The position numbers and the translations under genes were made by a program. The notes beneath the pieces are model-generated. The model did not search any database. It worked only from the letters and a program-made list of their open reading frames with translations, and was not told the DNA's origin. A DNA stretch of 8,111 nucleotides from Planctomycetota bacterium. GTDB lineage: Bacteria; Planctomycetota; SZUA-567. Below, one piece after another: positions 1 to 6,445 of the stretch; within the stretch, counting starts at the first letter, position 1; every line of letters begins with the position of its first letter. The stretch is from positions 1 through 8,111 of the forward strand of contig JAISYD010000281.1 in NCBI GenBank assembly GCA_031270145.1, read 5' to 3'.

Positions 1-609
1 GCCGTTTTTCAGGCTGTGGCGGTAGGTCTCCTCGGCCTGGATTCGGCCGTTTTCATGCCAAGTCTTTTGCACCCCCTCGATTTTACCGGCATAGAAGGGG
101 ATGCTGGCCTGGATCGAGCCGTTTTCATAATAGAAGGTCACCGAGCCGCTTTGCTCCCCGTCCAGCCAGGGCGCCTCCACCGCCAGTTGTCCCGATGGGA
201 ACCAGGTCTTTTCCACGCCGTCCCGCTTGCCGTTCCGGTAGGGGACCTCGGTGCGGGCGCCGCCCTCCTGGTTGATGCTCTGGACGCCGTCCAATTGGCC
301 AGCCGCATATTGGCCGCTGGAGAGCGTCCGCCCCGCCGCGTCGAAGATCTGGTAGGGGCCGTCGCGCTTTCCGTCCCGGTAGCGGTAGACGGCAAGGAGG
401 CGGCCGTCGCCATTCCAGTCGTTCCAGGTTCCGGCATAGCCCGGGGGAGGTTCCAGTCTGCCGTCCGGCCGGCCGGAAGCCTGCCAGGCGTAAAGCCGCC
501 AATGCCATTGGGGATTGGCGAAATTAAGGAAAAGCCAGACGGCCAGGGCCAGGGCCAAGGCGAGGCCGGACAGGACCAGCGCGGGTTTTCTCCAGTTTTT
601 GCCGTTCAC
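1..609 (-). CDS. Membrane-anchored MORN-repeat (YwqK-like) protein, C-terminus beyond window
   Basis: An open frame of 203 codons runs from a GTG at 609-607 to the window edge with no stop, so the C-terminus is missing. The GTG is chosen because GGAGG lies 5 bases upstream and a hydrophobic segment follows at once; the nearby ATG at about 621 is out of frame and meets a stop. Residues 10-30 (core VLSGLALALALAVWLFL) form a signal anchor or single membrane helix after a short basic N-terminus, which places the rest outside the cytoplasm. From about residue 77 come five complete copies of a 23-24 residue repeat and the start of a sixth, with the pattern Y-x-[DN]-G-K-x-[DE]-G-x-x-x-x-[FW]-x-x-x-G-x-[LI]. 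Clear examples are YRNGKRDGVEKTWFPSGQL and FYAGKIEGVQKTWHENG. This is the MORN_2 type, often named after the YwqK antitoxin, but the name is family-level and no toxin partner is visible. The gene lies 31 bases downstream of the MFS gene on the same strand. Its function is unknown; a surface scaffold is one possibility. Confidence 0.85.
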   Translation of the reverse strand, partial: MNGKNWRKPALVLSGLALALALAVWLFLNFANPQWHWRLYAWQASGRPDGRLEPPPGYAGTWNDWNGDGRLLAVYRYRDGKRDGPYQIFDAAGRTLSSGQYAAGQLDGVQSINQEGGARTEVPYRNGKRDGVEKTWFPSGQLAVEAPWLDGEQSGSVTFYYENGSIQASIPFYAGKIEGVQKTWHENGRIQAEETYRHSLKNG

Positions 610-640
610 GGCGCCTCCATAGCCAATTCCGGGTTGGCGG

Positions 641-1951
641 TCAGACCTTTTCCCTCAATATGAAGCGCCAGGACAGGGGCGATATGTGCCCCGGATCGCA
701 GGAGCGCGACAAGGTGAAGCCGGCCCAGACGGCGACCAGCAAATAAAGCCAAAACGGCGAAAAAGCCAGGGCGTAGGAGTCGGCGGCGGAAAAGCCGAGA
801 TGCTCCCCGAGGGTGAGAAGGGCGCCGCTGGCGATCTGGGTGATCGCCCCCGCCACGAAGCACAGGCTGGCCAGCGCCCCGCTGGCCACGGCGGTTATCC
901 GCGAACCGAAAAGGTTGCGGATCGAGGAATAGACAATGACGTTCGGGGCGTTTATGGCCATGCCGAGGCTGAGGGAAATGGCGATGAGCCAGGCATAGCC
1001 GAGTCCGCCATTGAAAATGAACAGGGGCAGGAGCGAGGCGATGCCCAGCAGGGCGGCGGCGGCCAGCCCCAGCCGATTGGAGCGAATTTTTTTCTCGCAG
1101 AGCCAGGAAACGAGCGGGTTGCCGACAATGAACCCGAGGGAAAACATGGACACGACGAAGCCGGCGTCGCCATCCGAAAGGGCGTAGACATCCTTGAGAT
1201 AGGGGACGGCCCAGAGTCCGACAAAGGCCATATAGATGGCCGACATGCCGATAAACCAACCGGCCAGCCTCCAGAAGTCCCGGTGCCGCGACATGAAGCG
1301 CACCCCCTCGAGGATGCCGGAAAGAGTGGCGGGATCGCGGGGAGTGCTGCGGATGTCAAGTTCCTTTTCGCTGCCCGAGGGCGGCCAGTCGCGAACGGTG
1401 AGAAAAACCAGGGCGGCGAAGGCAAGGGTGACCAGGGCGATCAGGAGGAAGACGCCGCGCCAGCCCCAGGCGACGTTGAGCAATGCCAGGGGGCCGGCGC
1501 CGAAAAAGGCGCCCAGGCCGCCCAGGGCGAAAAAGGCCGAGCAGACGGATGAATAGGCTTCGCCCCGGTACCAGCGGCTGAAAAGCGTGAGGGACGAGGT
1601 CATGGTGACGGCGGTGCCGATGCCGGTGAGGGCGCGGCCAAGGCAGGCGATCAGATACGAGTCGGAGCGGCAGAAAAGCAACCCGCCCAGGGCGGAGACG
1701 AAAAACATGCCGGACATGGTGCGTCGGGGGCCAAGCCAGGCCGCGATCATGCCGGAGCAGAGCATGGATGGCGCATAGGTGTAAAGATAAATGGAGCCCA
1801 GCAGCCCCATGCGATCGGGCGACAGGGCCATTTCATCCATGATGTCCTTGGCCACCACGGTCATGGCGACGCCCTGGACAAACGGCTGGAGATAGACCAG
1901 GGCAAGGGCGGCGAACAGGTATTTTCGGTAAAGGATGACGCTTCGGAACAT
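641..1951 (-). CDS. Major facilitator superfamily transporter (UhpC/sugar-phosphate-permease-like fold)
   Basis: This 436-residue protein has about twelve hydrophobic helices in two groups of six, separated by a hydrophilic loop near residues 186-226. That is the standard MFS size and layout for an inner-membrane secondary transporter. The loop between helices 2 and 3 carries a motif A-like stretch (G67 MIAAWLGPRR), but the usual acidic residue is replaced by Ala. The phrase GLWAVPYLKDVYALS at the start of the second half resembles uncharacterised MFS proteins annotated as sugar-phosphate permeases; the substrate cannot be read from sequence. The ATG at 1951 is the first possible start, because an in-frame TGA lies two codons upstream. 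The ribosome binding site is weak (GGGAAGA, about 11 bases away). The MORN-repeat gene follows closely, so the two are probably co-transcribed. A candidate promoter lies at 2147-2175 in the divergent intergenic region. Confidence 0.9.
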   Translation of the reverse strand: MFRSVILYRKYLFAALALVYLQPFVQGVAMTVVAKDIMDEMALSPDRMGLLGSIYLYTYAPSMLCSGMIAAWLGPRRTMSGMFFVSALGGLLFCRSDSYLIACLGRALTGIGTAVTMTSSLTLFSRWYRGEAYSSVCSAFFALGGLGAFFGAGPLALLNVAWGWRGVFLLIALVTLAFAALVFLTVRDWPPSGSEKELDIRSTPRDPATLSGILEGVRFMSRHRDFWRLAGWFIGMSAIYMAFVGLWAVPYLKDVYALSDGDAGFVVSMFSLGFIVGNPLVSWLCEKKIRSNRLGLAAAALLGIASLLPLFIFNGGLGYAWLIAISLSLGMAINAPNVIVYSSIRNLFGSRITAVASGALASLCFVAGAITQIASGALLTLGEHLGFSAADSYALAFSPFWLYLLVAVWAGFTLSRSCDPGHISPLSWRFILREKV

Positions 1952-2146
1952 AGGGGGTCACATCTTCCCAAGGTCAAAACCCAGGGGAACCGCCATGCCC
2001 ACGGACGAGGACGGCCCGCCTGGAGCGCGCCCGAACGCCGGCGCCTCCGAAGCAAAGGCCGGATCGGCGAGCAAAAACGCTACGGACATATGGGTTGCCT
2101 TTCGACCGATGGACGCGGTTGACGCCCAGACCATTCCCCAAAGGGC

Positions 2147-2175
2147 AGTTTACTCCGTTCCCTCCCGGCGATCAA
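2147..2175 (-). promoter_or_regulatory. Candidate sigma70 promoter for the MFS-MORN operon
   Basis: On the minus strand TTGATC (2175-2170) is followed after exactly 17 bases by TAAACT (2152-2147); each hexamer matches 4 of 6 consensus positions. Transcription would start near 2140, leaving a leader of roughly 190 bases before the ATG at 1951. Correct spacing and orientation are the only support. Confidence 0.3.
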
Positions 2176-2279
2176 GTAGGAATATATTGACCGTACGCTG
2201 GAATCGCGCTTTTGTCCCGCGGCGGACGACCGCAATCCGGCGTTCCGAACCGGGGAAGTCTTCCTTGCCGGGAAAATGC

Positions 2280-2308
2280 TTGCGCTTTTTCCGCCCCAAC
2301 GGTAAAAT
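2280..2308 (+). promoter_or_regulatory. Candidate sigma70 promoter for the EF-G paralogue
   Basis: TTGCGC (2280-2285; 3 of 6, with the TTG conserved) lies 17 bases before TAAAAT (2303-2308; 5 of 6). The start would be near 2315, giving a leader of about 110 bases that includes the AACGCC/GGCGTT hairpin at 2332-2347. The -10 is good and the -35 is weak. Confidence 0.33.
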
Positions 2309-2424
2309 CGTCCGCCATTGAATCGGCCGGCAACGCCTTGCGGCGTTTCCTGGAGGCGAACCGCGGGCGGTTGGCGCCGTCAGGCGGATTTTTGCGTTTT
2401 CGTCTTTTGCGACGGGGAAGACTT

Positions 2425-4476
2425 ATGGCCAGGCATAAATCCGCGGACATTAGAAACATAGCCCTGTGCGGCCACGCCGGGGCGGGGAAAACCATTCTCG
2501 CCGAAGCCATGCTGCTCAAAGCCAAGAGCATCGGCCGCCTCGGCTCCATAGCCGATGGCTCCACCGTTTCCGACCACGAAAAGGAGGAGAAGGAGCACCG
2601 TTATTCCCTCAACTCCTCGGTCATGCATCTGTCCTGGGCCGACAAGGAAATCAACCTCATCGACACCCCCGGACAGGTTGATTTCCAGGGCGGCATGATA
2701 GGCGGCCTCGCGGCGGCCGACTGCGCCGTCGTCTGCGTCAACGCCATGCGCGGAATCGAGCTTATGACCCGTAAAGCCTGGGATTTGGCGGGCCGCTACG
2801 GGCTTGGCCGCATCATCGCCATCAACCGCCTGGACGGCGAGAACGTCAACGTCCAGGAGATCCTGGCCGGCATCCGGAAGGCTTTTGGCCATAAGTGCGT
2901 CCCCTTCGTGACGAACCAGGGGGAGGGCGAATCCCTCTCCGGCGTCAAGCCGGTCCTGGTCGACGCTCCGGAGGGGGAGGCGGCGGCCCTGCGCCAGTCC
3001 GCCATCGAAAACGCGGTCGAGGCCGACGACGCCCTGATGGAAAAATATCTTGAGTCGGGCGAAGTCTCTCCCGAGGAATTGGCGGCGGTCATGCCCAAGG
3101 CCATCCTTTCCGGCGCCGTCGTCCCCGTCTTCATGACCGCGGCGGAGAAGGGCGTCGGCGTGGCGGAGCTCCTCGACTTCGTGGCCGCCTACGCCCCCTC
3201 TCCGCTTCTTTCGACGCGCAAACTGGTGGATGCCGACAGCGGCGCGGAAACGCGGCTCGAGGCCAGGGAGGACGGCCCCGCCCTAGCCCAGGTGTTCAAG
3301 GTGGTGTCGGATCCCCATGTCGGCAAGCTATGCTATATACGGGTGTTCAGCGGCAAACTCGAATCGAAGTCGCTAATCGGGACCACTTCGGCGGGCAAGG
3401 GCGAAAAATTGACCCAATTGTTCGCGGCCCAGGGCGAAAAGCGCGAGGATGTGCAGGAGGCGGCGGCCGGCGACATCGTGGGCGTGGCCAAGGTCGAAAA
3501 CCTGCACATCGGCGACACCCTCTACGGCTCGGGCAGCCTGCGCCTTGAAAAAATGCCCTTCCCGCATCCCATGACCGGCTTGGCCGTGGCCCCCAAAAAC
3601 CGGGGCGACGAGCAAAAGATGGGTTCCAATCTGCACCGTCTCTGCGAGGAGGATCCCACCTTCACCTTCGAGCGGAGCGAACGCACCGGCGAACAGGTGA
3701 TTTCAGGCCTGGGGCAGGTCCATCTCGACGTCATGCTTTCCCGCCTGAAATCCCGCTACGGCATGGAGCTGGACACCAGGCCGCCGAAGATCCCGTATCT
3801 GGAAACCGTCACCAAGGAAGCCGAGGGCAGCTACCGCCACAAAAAGCAATCCGGAGGCGCCGGGCAATTCGGCGAAGTCCATCTCCGCATCAAACCCAAC
3901 GCCCGCGGCGCGGGGTTCGAATTCGTCAACGCCATCGTCGGCGGCGTCATTTCCGGCCCCTTCATCCCGTCGGTGGAAAAAGGCGTCCGGAAAGCGCTGG
4001 AAAGGGGGCCGGTGGCCGGCTTCCCCCTGGTCGACGTGGTGGTGGAGCTCTTCTTCGGCAAGGAACATCCGGTCGACTCCAAGGACATCGCCTTCCAGAT
4101 AGCCGGGGAAATGGGGTTCAGGGAAATTGTCGAGGGCTGCAAGCCGGTCATGCTCGAACCCATCGTGAATCTGGAAATCGCCTTCCCGGCCCAGTATTTC
4201 GGCGATATTTCCGGGGATATCTCCAGCCGCCGCGGCCGCCCCACCGGCACGGATCAAATGGGCGAAATGCAGGTGCTAAAAGCCCAGGTCCCCCTGGCCG
4301 AGGTGACCGATTACGGCTCCACCATCAAGGCCATCACCCAGGGGGAAGGCTCCTATTCGATGGAGTTGTCGCACTATGAGCCGGTTCCGTCGAACATCGC
4401 CCAGCAGGTGCGGGAAAAAGCCCGGGCCATGCAGGAATCCGGCAAGACCTCAGCCAAGACGTCGGCCAGAATGTGA
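2425..4476 (+). CDS. Elongation factor G paralogue (EF-G-like translational GTPase)
   Basis: This 683-residue protein has the full five-domain EF-G layout: GTPase domain to about 270, beta-barrel domain II about 290-380, domain III about 395-470, domain IV from about 475 (SGGAGQFGEV at 476-485) and domain V to about 675. The ATG at 2425 is preferred over upstream starts because GGGGAAG lies just before it and the P-loop GHAGAGKT (16-23) then falls at the usual distance from the N-terminus. Two motifs are atypical. G3 reads DTPGQVDF (80-87), with Gln84 in place of the catalytic His of canonical EF-G, and G4 reads NRLD (134-137), with Arg for Lys. Switch I also lacks the RGITI signature (EHRYSLNSSV instead). 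Together these mark an EF-G-2/EF-G-like branch rather than the housekeeping factor, which usually sits with rpsL, rpsG and tuf. Canonical EF-G drives ribosomal translocation; the role of this paralogue (slow translocation, recycling or stress) is inference. It lies 113 bases upstream of rpmE. Confidence 0.93.
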   Translation: MARHKSADIRNIALCGHAGAGKTILAEAMLLKAKSIGRLGSIADGSTVSDHEKEEKEHRYSLNSSVMHLSWADKEINLIDTPGQVDFQGGMIGGLAAADCAVVCVNAMRGIELMTRKAWDLAGRYGLGRIIAINRLDGENVNVQEILAGIRKAFGHKCVPFVTNQGEGESLSGVKPVLVDAPEGEAAALRQSAIENAVEADDALMEKYLESGEVSPEELAAVMPKAILSGAVVPVFMTAAEKGVGVAELLDFVAAYAPSPLLSTRKLVDADSGAETRLEAREDGPALAQVFKVVSDPHVGKLCYIRVFSGKLESKSLIGTTSAGKGEKLTQLFAAQGEKREDVQEAAAGDIVGVAKVENLHIGDTLYGSGSLRLEKMPFPHPMTGLAVAPKNRGDEQKMGSNLHRLCEEDPTFTFERSERTGEQVISGLGQVHLDVMLSRLKSRYGMELDTRPPKIPYLETVTKEAEGSYRHKKQSGGAGQFGEVHLRIKPNARGAGFEFVNAIVGGVISGPFIPSVEKGVRKALERGPVAGFPLVDVVVELFFGKEHPVDSKDIAFQIAGEMGFREIVEGCKPVMLEPIVNLEIAFPAQYFGDISGDISSRRGRPTGTDQMGEMQVLKAQVPLAEVTDYGSTIKAITQGEGSYSMELSHYEPVPSNIAQQVREKARAMQESGKTSAKTSARM

Positions 4477-4589
4477 ATGGAGGCGGCGCGAGGCGCGGAG
4501 GTTGACCCTGCCGACCGGCCCGGCGGGAAAAAATGGGAAACGGCGTTTTTCAAGCGGCTTGACTGATGAATCGAGGAAGAGAGGCAGAC

Positions 4590-4946
4590 ATGAAAGCGAA
4601 CATCCACCCCAAGTACGAAGAAGTCACGGTGCACTGCGCCTGCGGCAACGAATTCAAAACCCGTTCCACCAAGCCGGAAATCCGCCTGTCGCTGTGCAAC
4701 GAATGCCACCCGTTCTTCACCGGCAAACAGAAGTTCGTCGATACCGCCGGCCGCATCGAAAAGTTCCAAAAACGCTTCAACCTGGCGGAGGGCGCCGGCA
4801 CCGCCCAAGTAGTCAAGGCCAGGAAGGCTCCGAGCAAAAAACAGGCCCAGTCCGCCGCCATCCAGGAGGAAAAACGGCTCAAGGCGTCCCGCCGCGCCCC
4901 CAAAAAGCAGGACGACGCCCCGGCCGCGGCCGCGGCGGAGAAATAG
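4590..4946 (+). CDS. rpmE: Ribosomal protein L31 (bL31, zinc-binding form) with charged C-terminal extension
   Basis: Residues 1-66 match bL31 closely: MKANIHPKYEEVTV at the start, then STKPEIRL, HPFFTGKQKFVDTAGR and a KRFN end. The four zinc-ligand cysteines of the C+ form are all present (C16, C18, C36, C39), so this is the zinc-replete paralogue that helps bridge the 50S central protuberance to the 30S head. The ATG at 4590 is chosen over the open frame beginning at 4566 because GAGG lies 5 bases before it and the N-terminus then matches the family. At 118 residues it is much longer than the usual 65-75. The extra part, about residues 67-118, is Lys/Ala/Gln-rich and probably disordered, ending in alternating Ala and Glu/Lys. 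It lies downstream of the EF-G paralogue, with no prfA next to it as is common elsewhere. Confidence 0.96.
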   Translation: MKANIHPKYEEVTVHCACGNEFKTRSTKPEIRLSLCNECHPFFTGKQKFVDTAGRIEKFQKRFNLAEGAGTAQVVKARKAPSKKQAQSAAIQEEKRLKASRRAPKKQDDAPAAAAAEK

Positions 4947-4953
4947 GCCGCGG

Positions 4954-4977
4954 CCCGCGGCGGCTCCGGACCGCGGG
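4954..4977 (+). terminator. GC-rich hairpin after rpmE, possible terminator or attenuator
   Basis: CCCGCGG (4954-4960) and CCGCGGG (4971-4977) form a perfect 7-bp stem around a 10-base loop, just after the rpmE stop. There is no run of T after it (GTTCCGGCTTTC follows), so a classical intrinsic terminator is not supported. It could reduce read-through into the MFS gene or protect the rpmE mRNA 3' end. Confidence 0.22.
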
Positions 4978-5018
4978 TTCCGGCTTTCAACCTGGAAAAT
5001 TGGAATCCTGGAGTTTCC

Positions 5019-6254
5019 GTGCCGGCCGACAGGCGCCTTTTCCGCTTCTTGCTTTATCTCATGCCGGCCATGCTGGACTGCATCACCGGCATTTTCCTTT
5101 TCATCGGCCCGGTACGGGCCACCATCCTGGGCTACGACCCCCTGGTGGCCGGCAGCATGGTGACGGCGCGCTCGCTGGCCTGTTGCCTGATCGGCCTCCT
5201 GACGGCGCGCATCCTGACCAATCGGAACGCCGTGCGGCTGATGTTCCTCGGCAACATCATGATGCTAGGCGTATGCCTGCTTGGCCTGGCCGCCGCAAAT
5301 CTGGCCATGCTGTACGCGACCTCTTTCCTGCTCGGCGCCTTCCAGGTGATTTTTTACACCCCCTTCCAGCTTTTCATGAAGCAGGTGGACGTTGACGCGA
5401 GCAAGCCCTTGTCGCGGGCGGTCGGTTCCTACACCGCCGCCTGGTGCGTCGGGATGTCGTTCGGACCCTTCATAACCGGTTTCCTGATGCGCTTCAACGG
5501 ATCGGGGAACGGCGCCGGCGACTCGTCCGGCTGGATTTACTCCTACCTAGCGGCGGCGGCGCTCACCGCGGCGATGCTGGCGATCCTGATCTGGGTGGCG
5601 AAAAACAGCCGGGAATTCCGGCGGCGTACGCCCGATCCGAAAGACGCCCCGGCGGCCGTCCCCGGCGGGGAGAAATGGCCGGATCTGGCTTGGCTGGGCT
5701 GGAGCATGGGATTTTTCAGCCTAATCGCCCTCGGCATGATCAAAGGCGTGTTTCCCGCGGAAATGACGCGGGCCGGTCAGCCGGGCTGGCTCACCGGCTC
5801 GCTCATGATGGTCCTGTCGTTCACCACCGGCGTTTTCGCCTATGCGGCGTCGGCAAGATGGCGCTGGCTGTATTCCGGCCCGGCCATGTTCGGCTTCGGC
5901 CTGCTTGGGACCGCCGGCCTGCTGCTTTTCCTTTATCCCGCCTGGGCCGGCCAGGATCTGATCGCCAATGCCTGGCCGTATTTCGCGGCGATGCTGCTGT
6001 TCGGATCCTATGCCGGCGTGGCCTTCCTGTACAGCGGTTTCCACGCCCTGGCGCATCCGAAAAAGGCCGGCCGCAACATTTCCCTGAACGAGTGCTTCAT
6101 CTCCGCCGGCGTGATGACAGGCCCCCTCCTGGGCGGCTGGCTGGCCAAGCGCCACGGGTTTTTCCCGCCCTTCGAACTGGCCGCCGTCCTAATCGGGCTG
6201 CTGGGCGCTTTCCAGTTGCTCGCGCACCGCAAATACGGAAAGCGCCGGACATGA
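5019..6254 (+). CDS. Major facilitator superfamily transporter, substrate unknown
   Basis: This 411-residue integral membrane protein has about twelve hydrophobic segments, split by a hydrophilic loop at about residues 199-226 that is rich in Arg, Asp and Pro. The size, the 6+6 arrangement and the late ISAGVMTGPLLGGWLAKRHG stretch (a glycine-rich helix followed by a basic turn) fit the MFS. The GTG start at 5019 is supported by TGGAG 5 bases upstream; the next in-frame Met is residue 15, inside the first helix, which makes a later start unlikely. It shows no close resemblance to the MFS protein encoded at 641-1951, and the helix 2-3 loop lacks a good motif A (TARILTNRNAVR). The gene follows rpmE by 72 bases and could be read from the same transcript, although a GC-rich hairpin lies between. 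Substrate and direction of transport cannot be inferred. Confidence 0.88.
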   Translation: MPADRRLFRFLLYLMPAMLDCITGIFLFIGPVRATILGYDPLVAGSMVTARSLACCLIGLLTARILTNRNAVRLMFLGNIMMLGVCLLGLAAANLAMLYATSFLLGAFQVIFYTPFQLFMKQVDVDASKPLSRAVGSYTAAWCVGMSFGPFITGFLMRFNGSGNGAGDSSGWIYSYLAAAALTAAMLAILIWVAKNSREFRRRTPDPKDAPAAVPGGEKWPDLAWLGWSMGFFSLIALGMIKGVFPAEMTRAGQPGWLTGSLMMVLSFTTGVFAYAASARWRWLYSGPAMFGFGLLGTAGLLLFLYPAWAGQDLIANAWPYFAAMLLFGSYAGVAFLYSGFHALAHPKKAGRNISLNECFISAGVMTGPLLGGWLAKRHGFFPPFELAAVLIGLLGAFQLLAHRKYGKRRT

Positions 6255-6301
6255 GCGGGCATCCTCCTCCGATTTCGGGAGCAAGGCGCCGGGCGCGCAT
6301 A

Positions 6302-6359
6302 CGAATATCCGGCGGGCAAAACAAAATATTCGACCGGGGACAGGCGCATGCCGGTCGAA
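6302..6359. repeat. Two overlapping, mutually exclusive inverted repeats
   Basis: CGAATAT (6302-6308) pairs with ATATTCG (6326-6332) around 17 bases. TTCGACCGG (6329-6337) pairs perfectly with CCGGTCGAA (6351-6359) around 13 bases. The two share bases 6329-6332, so an RNA could form only one stem at a time. They lie in the gap after the MFS gene and upstream of the TATAAT box before the flgN-like gene. The 9-bp stem is not followed by a T run, so it is not a standard terminator. Protein-binding dyads or a 3'-end structure for the MFS mRNA are alternatives. Confidence 0.5.
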
Positions 6360-6379
6360 GCGCAATTGAATTCCGTATG

Positions 6380-6404
6380 ATCGCGAACCGAATCGCGGTA
6401 TAAT
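6380..6404 (+). promoter_or_regulatory. Candidate promoter -10 box with adjacent ATCGCG repeats, upstream of the flgN-like gene
   Basis: TATAAT (6399-6404) is a perfect -10 hexamer, which would start transcription near 6411 and give a leader of about 35 bases. No good -35 is found at 16-18 bases spacing, nor a TG extended -10, so an activator may be needed. Two copies of ATCGCG (6380-6385 and 6392-6397) lie one helical turn apart just upstream, and CGCGA/TCGCG (6382-6386/6393-6397) also forms a dyad. These could be operator half-sites. Sigma28 and sigma54 signatures are not convincing here. Confidence 0.4.
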
Positions 6405-6445
6405 GGAGCGGCAAGGGAACCCCCTGGAACCGGAGGCGATCGCCC

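Larger units (their letters stand above)
1952..2424. other. Divergent non-coding region between the MFS gene and the EF-G paralogue
   Basis: No convincing gene lies in these 473 bases. A plus-strand open frame of about 128 codons (1935-2321) and the 71-codon in-frame extension upstream of the EF-G start have no recognisable protein features or ribosome binding sites. The region should hold the two divergent promoters. It contains an AT-rich spot (AATATATT, 2181-2188), a minus-strand promoter candidate at 2147-2175, a plus-strand candidate at 2280-2308, and a short perfect hairpin, AACGCC-TTGC-GGCGTT (2332-2347). The hairpin would sit in the leader of the EF-G mRNA if the plus-strand candidate is right. 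No long repeats were seen. Confidence 0.6.

Noticed and set aside
686..1552. Long plus-strand open frame (288 codons) opposite the MFS gene
   Set aside because: It is Gly/Gln/Glu-rich shadow coding antisense to a clear 12-helix transporter, with no motifs.
2187..2215. TTGACC with a T-rich stretch 17 bases later as a plus-strand promoter
   Set aside because: The -35 is good, but the -10 position reads TTTTGT, a poor match. The candidate at 2280-2308 is better placed and has a better -10.
1935..2321. Plus-strand open frame of about 128 codons in the divergent intergenic region
   Set aside because: It has low-complexity Arg/Pro/Ser-rich composition, no ribosome binding site and no family resemblance, and it overlaps the start of the MFS gene. 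It is typical of chance open frames in GC-rich DNA.
2212..2424. In-frame 71-codon N-terminal extension of the EF-G paralogue
   Set aside because: The extension is Arg/Pro-rich and unlike EF-G. A good ribosome binding site precedes the ATG at 2425, and the P-loop then lies at the family-typical position.
4507..4527. Imperfect 7-bp hairpin between the EF-G paralogue and rpmE, considered as a terminator
   Set aside because: The stem CCTGCCG/CGGCGGG contains a T-G wobble and is followed by AAAAAA, not T. On the minus strand the T run would precede the stem, so it does not work as an intrinsic terminator in either direction.
4376..5395. 339-codon plus-strand frame overlapping the EF-G end, rpmE and the second MFS gene
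   Set aside because: It overlaps three well-supported genes in another frame and has Arg/Pro-rich composition typical of GC-rich shadows.
6338..6351. GG-N10-GC spacing suggesting a sigma54 promoter upstream of the flgN-like gene
   Set aside because: Only the bare dinucleotides and a TGC match; the rest of the -24 element (TGGCACG) is absent. Such spacing is frequent by chance in GC-rich DNA.
5444..6403. 319-codon plus-strand frame inside the second MFS gene
   Set aside because: It is a shadow of the transporter frame, Arg/Gly/Pro-rich, with no hydrophobic pattern or motif.
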